Source of the DNA: Eumeta japonica
Taxonomy: Eukaryota > Arthropoda > Insecta > Lepidoptera > Psychidae
Direction: 5' to 3'
DNA: 64,000 nt
Assembly: GCA_005406025.1 (NCBI GenBank)
Contig: BGZK01000545.1
Span: 186,001 to 250,000, forward strand
Position 1 is the stretch's first letter. Every line of letters begins with the position of its first letter. A model generated the notes under the pieces. It saw nothing but the letters and a program-made list of their open reading frames with translations. It was not told the DNA's origin and made no database searches. Both the position numbers and the translations under genes were made by a program. Of this stretch, positions 61,899-64,000 are shown piece after piece.

Positions 61899-62052
61899 TT
61901 CAACGCTTTCGACTACGCTGAAATCGCTTTGAGAAGCTTTGAAAATGAACCTCGGCTCAGACTTTGCTGATACCATAATCACACCTTGAACGCTTTCGAC
62001 TATGCTGAAAACGTTTTGAGAAGCTTTCAAAATGAACCTCGGCTCGGAATTT
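61899..62052. repeat. 68-bp direct duplication at 87-bp spacing
   Basis: TTCAACGCTTTCGACTACGC (from 61899) and TTGAACGCTTTCGACTATGC (from 61986) start two copies that both run through GAGAAGCTTT and AATGAACCTCGGCTC. About ten mismatches separate them. The duplication begins at the right edge of the G+C-rich island. Confidence 0.85.
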
Positions 62053-63606
62053 GATGGCCCCAGCTAACTATGGATCCAAATAATTTTAGTAGTGTTTTCG
62101 ACTTCCACTTTAAAATCTTATTAGCTTTCTTTGAATTTACATTACATTTACTAATGATGGTGAATATTTTGTACCCAATTTTGTCTATCGGCAAAAAATA
62201 AATGGAGAATGGAGTCATGAAAACTACAATGAACCATTGAAATATTTACTTGTTACATACATAGCACAACTTTGGGAGAAATTTCAATTTTGGTGTATGC
62301 AGAAGTTGGTGGTTTAAAAATTTGTCTTTCAAAAACAATAAATTTTTTATTTTGCTCTGTGTACTATATTTGTTAATATATTTTGCTCTGTGTACTATGT
62401 TGTTCGTAGACATTTAACGCAAACTATTTTGCCCTTCGTGAGTTACTAATCATTTTACGATACCGTGGATAAAATATAAGATTCTGTTGATCGTTTAGGG
62501 AAAAATATTTTAATGCAAAAAAGATTAATAGAAATTAATGTTATATATATGAAATACACAGACAATATGACGTATTCTTTACTGTTCTTCATTACGTCGT
62601 TATGTTAAGATAATTTTTAAGTGTTTTAATGATTACAATCATGTATATTTTAATCATAAAAAACTATTTCTTTTTTCTATAAAAGAAATTCTTTGAGGAT
62701 AATAAGCTTCTCTTTTATCTCTATCATATACAAAAGAGACCAGGCCCGATATTACTTTTGAAAAACTTGAGTGTATATCTCGTACATTGTAAAAAGAAAA
62801 TCAATCATCTCCAAAAACTGAATTTGTTATTTGTTAAGGTTTCGTTGTCAGAATTTTATCTAATGCATTCACAAATCATTAAATTGAGGCAAGCTAAAAC
62901 AAATTCCATATTAGAACGATTAAGACGGTATTAGGTCACGTAACAGTTCAGCTGCTCCGAGCGATCCGGTGCACAAACAAGTTATAATGAGGAGCATTAT
63001 TCATATTATTTTGTTACTGTTTTCGCAACACTATGTGCGAGATATATACTCCTCTTGGACTATCTTATGATATTATTGCTCATTAATTAACCAAATAATT
63101 GACCTTTAAACTGTAATTTTCGTTAATACCCTTAGCATTACCATGGGGTGACCAGCTTTCCATAGATGACAAAGAATGTCGATGTTACCTGTAAAATGAG
63201 AAAAACAAATATAATAAAATAGTGATTCATTTAAATGTCTATCGACCTACGATTGGAAGCAATCCATACTAGTCTTACTGGTGTTAAGTTTGTATATTTG
63301 GATGTTAGCACATAACGCTTTACACCTGACCAAAATTTGCTGAAATTTTACAGCAATAAAGCTTTTACATCAGAATAAAATATAGAATAATTTATAAAGA
63401 TACTAACGCTGGATCGCAGATTTGTTTGCGTGATCGCAAAACGAATCTTTATTTACGGCCATTGGTTACAAGTAACAACGTTGAAGAGAGATTCAAATTC
63501 TACATCGGTTCGGGATTTCAATCGTAAGCAAAACCGGGATCAGGATCTATAATACGATTAGGATCTGGTGATCAGGAAAGTATAAGTGCGATCGTTACAT
63601 AATAAG
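62053..63606. other. A+T-rich stretch without a recognised gene
   Basis: Contains a short direct repeat TATTTTGCTCTGTGTACTAT at about 62346 and again near 62379. No coding evidence. Confidence 0.5.
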
Positions 63607-64000
63607 AAAAAAAACTGGTCAAGGGCATGTCAGACAATGGTCATTATAGGGTTGCGATGCCATTGCGAGTTTTACAGAGAAATTATTACTATAGTAAACT
63701 ACTTTATTATATTACTATATTACTTTATATTATATTACTACAGACGAAAAAAAGTACGTTATTACACTTTTTCCATGTTTTCCGGACAGAATAGTTATAA
63801 GCACTTTAGTCGCCTATAACTAGAAAAATAAGTAAGTATGTCGATTATTCCTATTAAACTAGTGTAAACTTTTATTAAGAAGCGCAGTTTTTCGGCAATA
63901 ACTCAAGAACAGTACATCCGACCATGTTCAAAATAATCTTCATTGAAAATATTTTAAAGGTAACGCTTAGTTACCTTTGTTTTAAATATTTTGGACTTAG
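63607..64000 (-). mobile_element. family A repeat, minus orientation, cut by window edge
   Basis: Starts AAAAAAAACTGGTCAAGGGC then TATAGGGTTGCGATGCCATT, matching the tail of the minus copy at 5381. It continues with ACAGACGAAAAAAAGTACGT and GCAGTTTTTCGGCAATAACT to the window end. A TATTAC-rich microsatellite expansion at about 63685-63740 is inserted relative to the other copies. Confidence 0.68.

Noticed and set aside
1..64000. CRISPR array, bacterial operon or phage content
   Set aside because: No spaced identical repeats of CRISPR type, no Shine-Dalgarno/ORF packing and pervasive insect-type repeats. The window is eukaryotic.
1..64000. Hox homeobox exon or known Hox-cluster microRNAs
   Set aside because: The regulatory-like islands prompted a look for a homeodomain-coding frame and for mir-10, iab-4 and mir-993 mature sequences. 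None was seen on either strand.

Overview
The window looks like nuclear DNA of an insect, most probably a moth or butterfly (Lepidoptera). Overall it is A+T-rich, with no operons, ribosome binding sites or closely packed ORFs. Several interspersed repeats resemble families common in lepidopteran genomes: elements beginning AGGGTTCCG and ending in a CTTGGCCA/GGTCAGTTTTT-type tail, CCGACTNCAAAA-headed repeats, a 'GCAAACGAGCAGGTCACCGCCG...GTTGCCAGCC' repeat, LINE 3' ends with a 'CTCGGAGAGCACG' motif, and decayed mariner and RTE-type sequences. The lepidopteran assignment rests on recalled repeat similarity, not on a database search, and no species can be named.

I find no convincing protein-coding gene in the 64 kb. 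The longer ORFs fall inside transposon remnants or inside short G+C-rich, CpG-rich patches where stop codons are scarce on both strands. The window therefore reads as a gene desert or a very long intron. About fifteen compact G+C-rich islands (roughly 0.15 to 0.7 kb) stand out at about 1.3-1.7, 11.1-11.7, 12.7-13.5, 22.0-22.3, 24.2-24.5, 25.4-25.75, 26.4-27.1, 33.4-33.5, 34.8-35.0, 37.2-37.35, 46.3-46.55, 52.0-52.2, 54.2-54.55, 60.4 and 61.6-61.95 kb. Several carry matches to transcription factor sites (Pho/YY1 AAGATGGC, POU ATTTGCAT and ATGCAT, Otx-type TAATCC, Egr GCGTGGGCG). The best inference is that some are cis-regulatory modules of a developmental gene outside the window, but this is not proved by the sequence.

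Repeat content by region: 0.4-1.1 kb, LINE 3' end and a mariner remnant; 3.8-6.1 kb, a lepidopteran repeat, a perfect 26-bp hairpin and a family A copy; 13.9-14.4 and 35.6-36.1 kb, two nearly identical copies of a ~0.47-kb element (family B); 19.2 kb, a 35-bp-arm hairpin; 20.0-20.65 kb, a four-unit tandem array with A-B-A-B organisation, followed by a tRNA-like sequence; 24.08 kb, a microRNA-like hairpin; 32.2-32.9 kb, a second mariner remnant on the minus strand; 38.0-39.4 kb, a lepidopteran repeat and an RTE-like reverse transcriptase tail; 43.5-50.6 kb, two family A copies around an inserted fold-back element; 63.6 kb to the right edge, another family A copy.

All coordinates and translations were read by eye. 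Boundaries of repeats are approximate to a few bases, and functional statements about the islands are inference.
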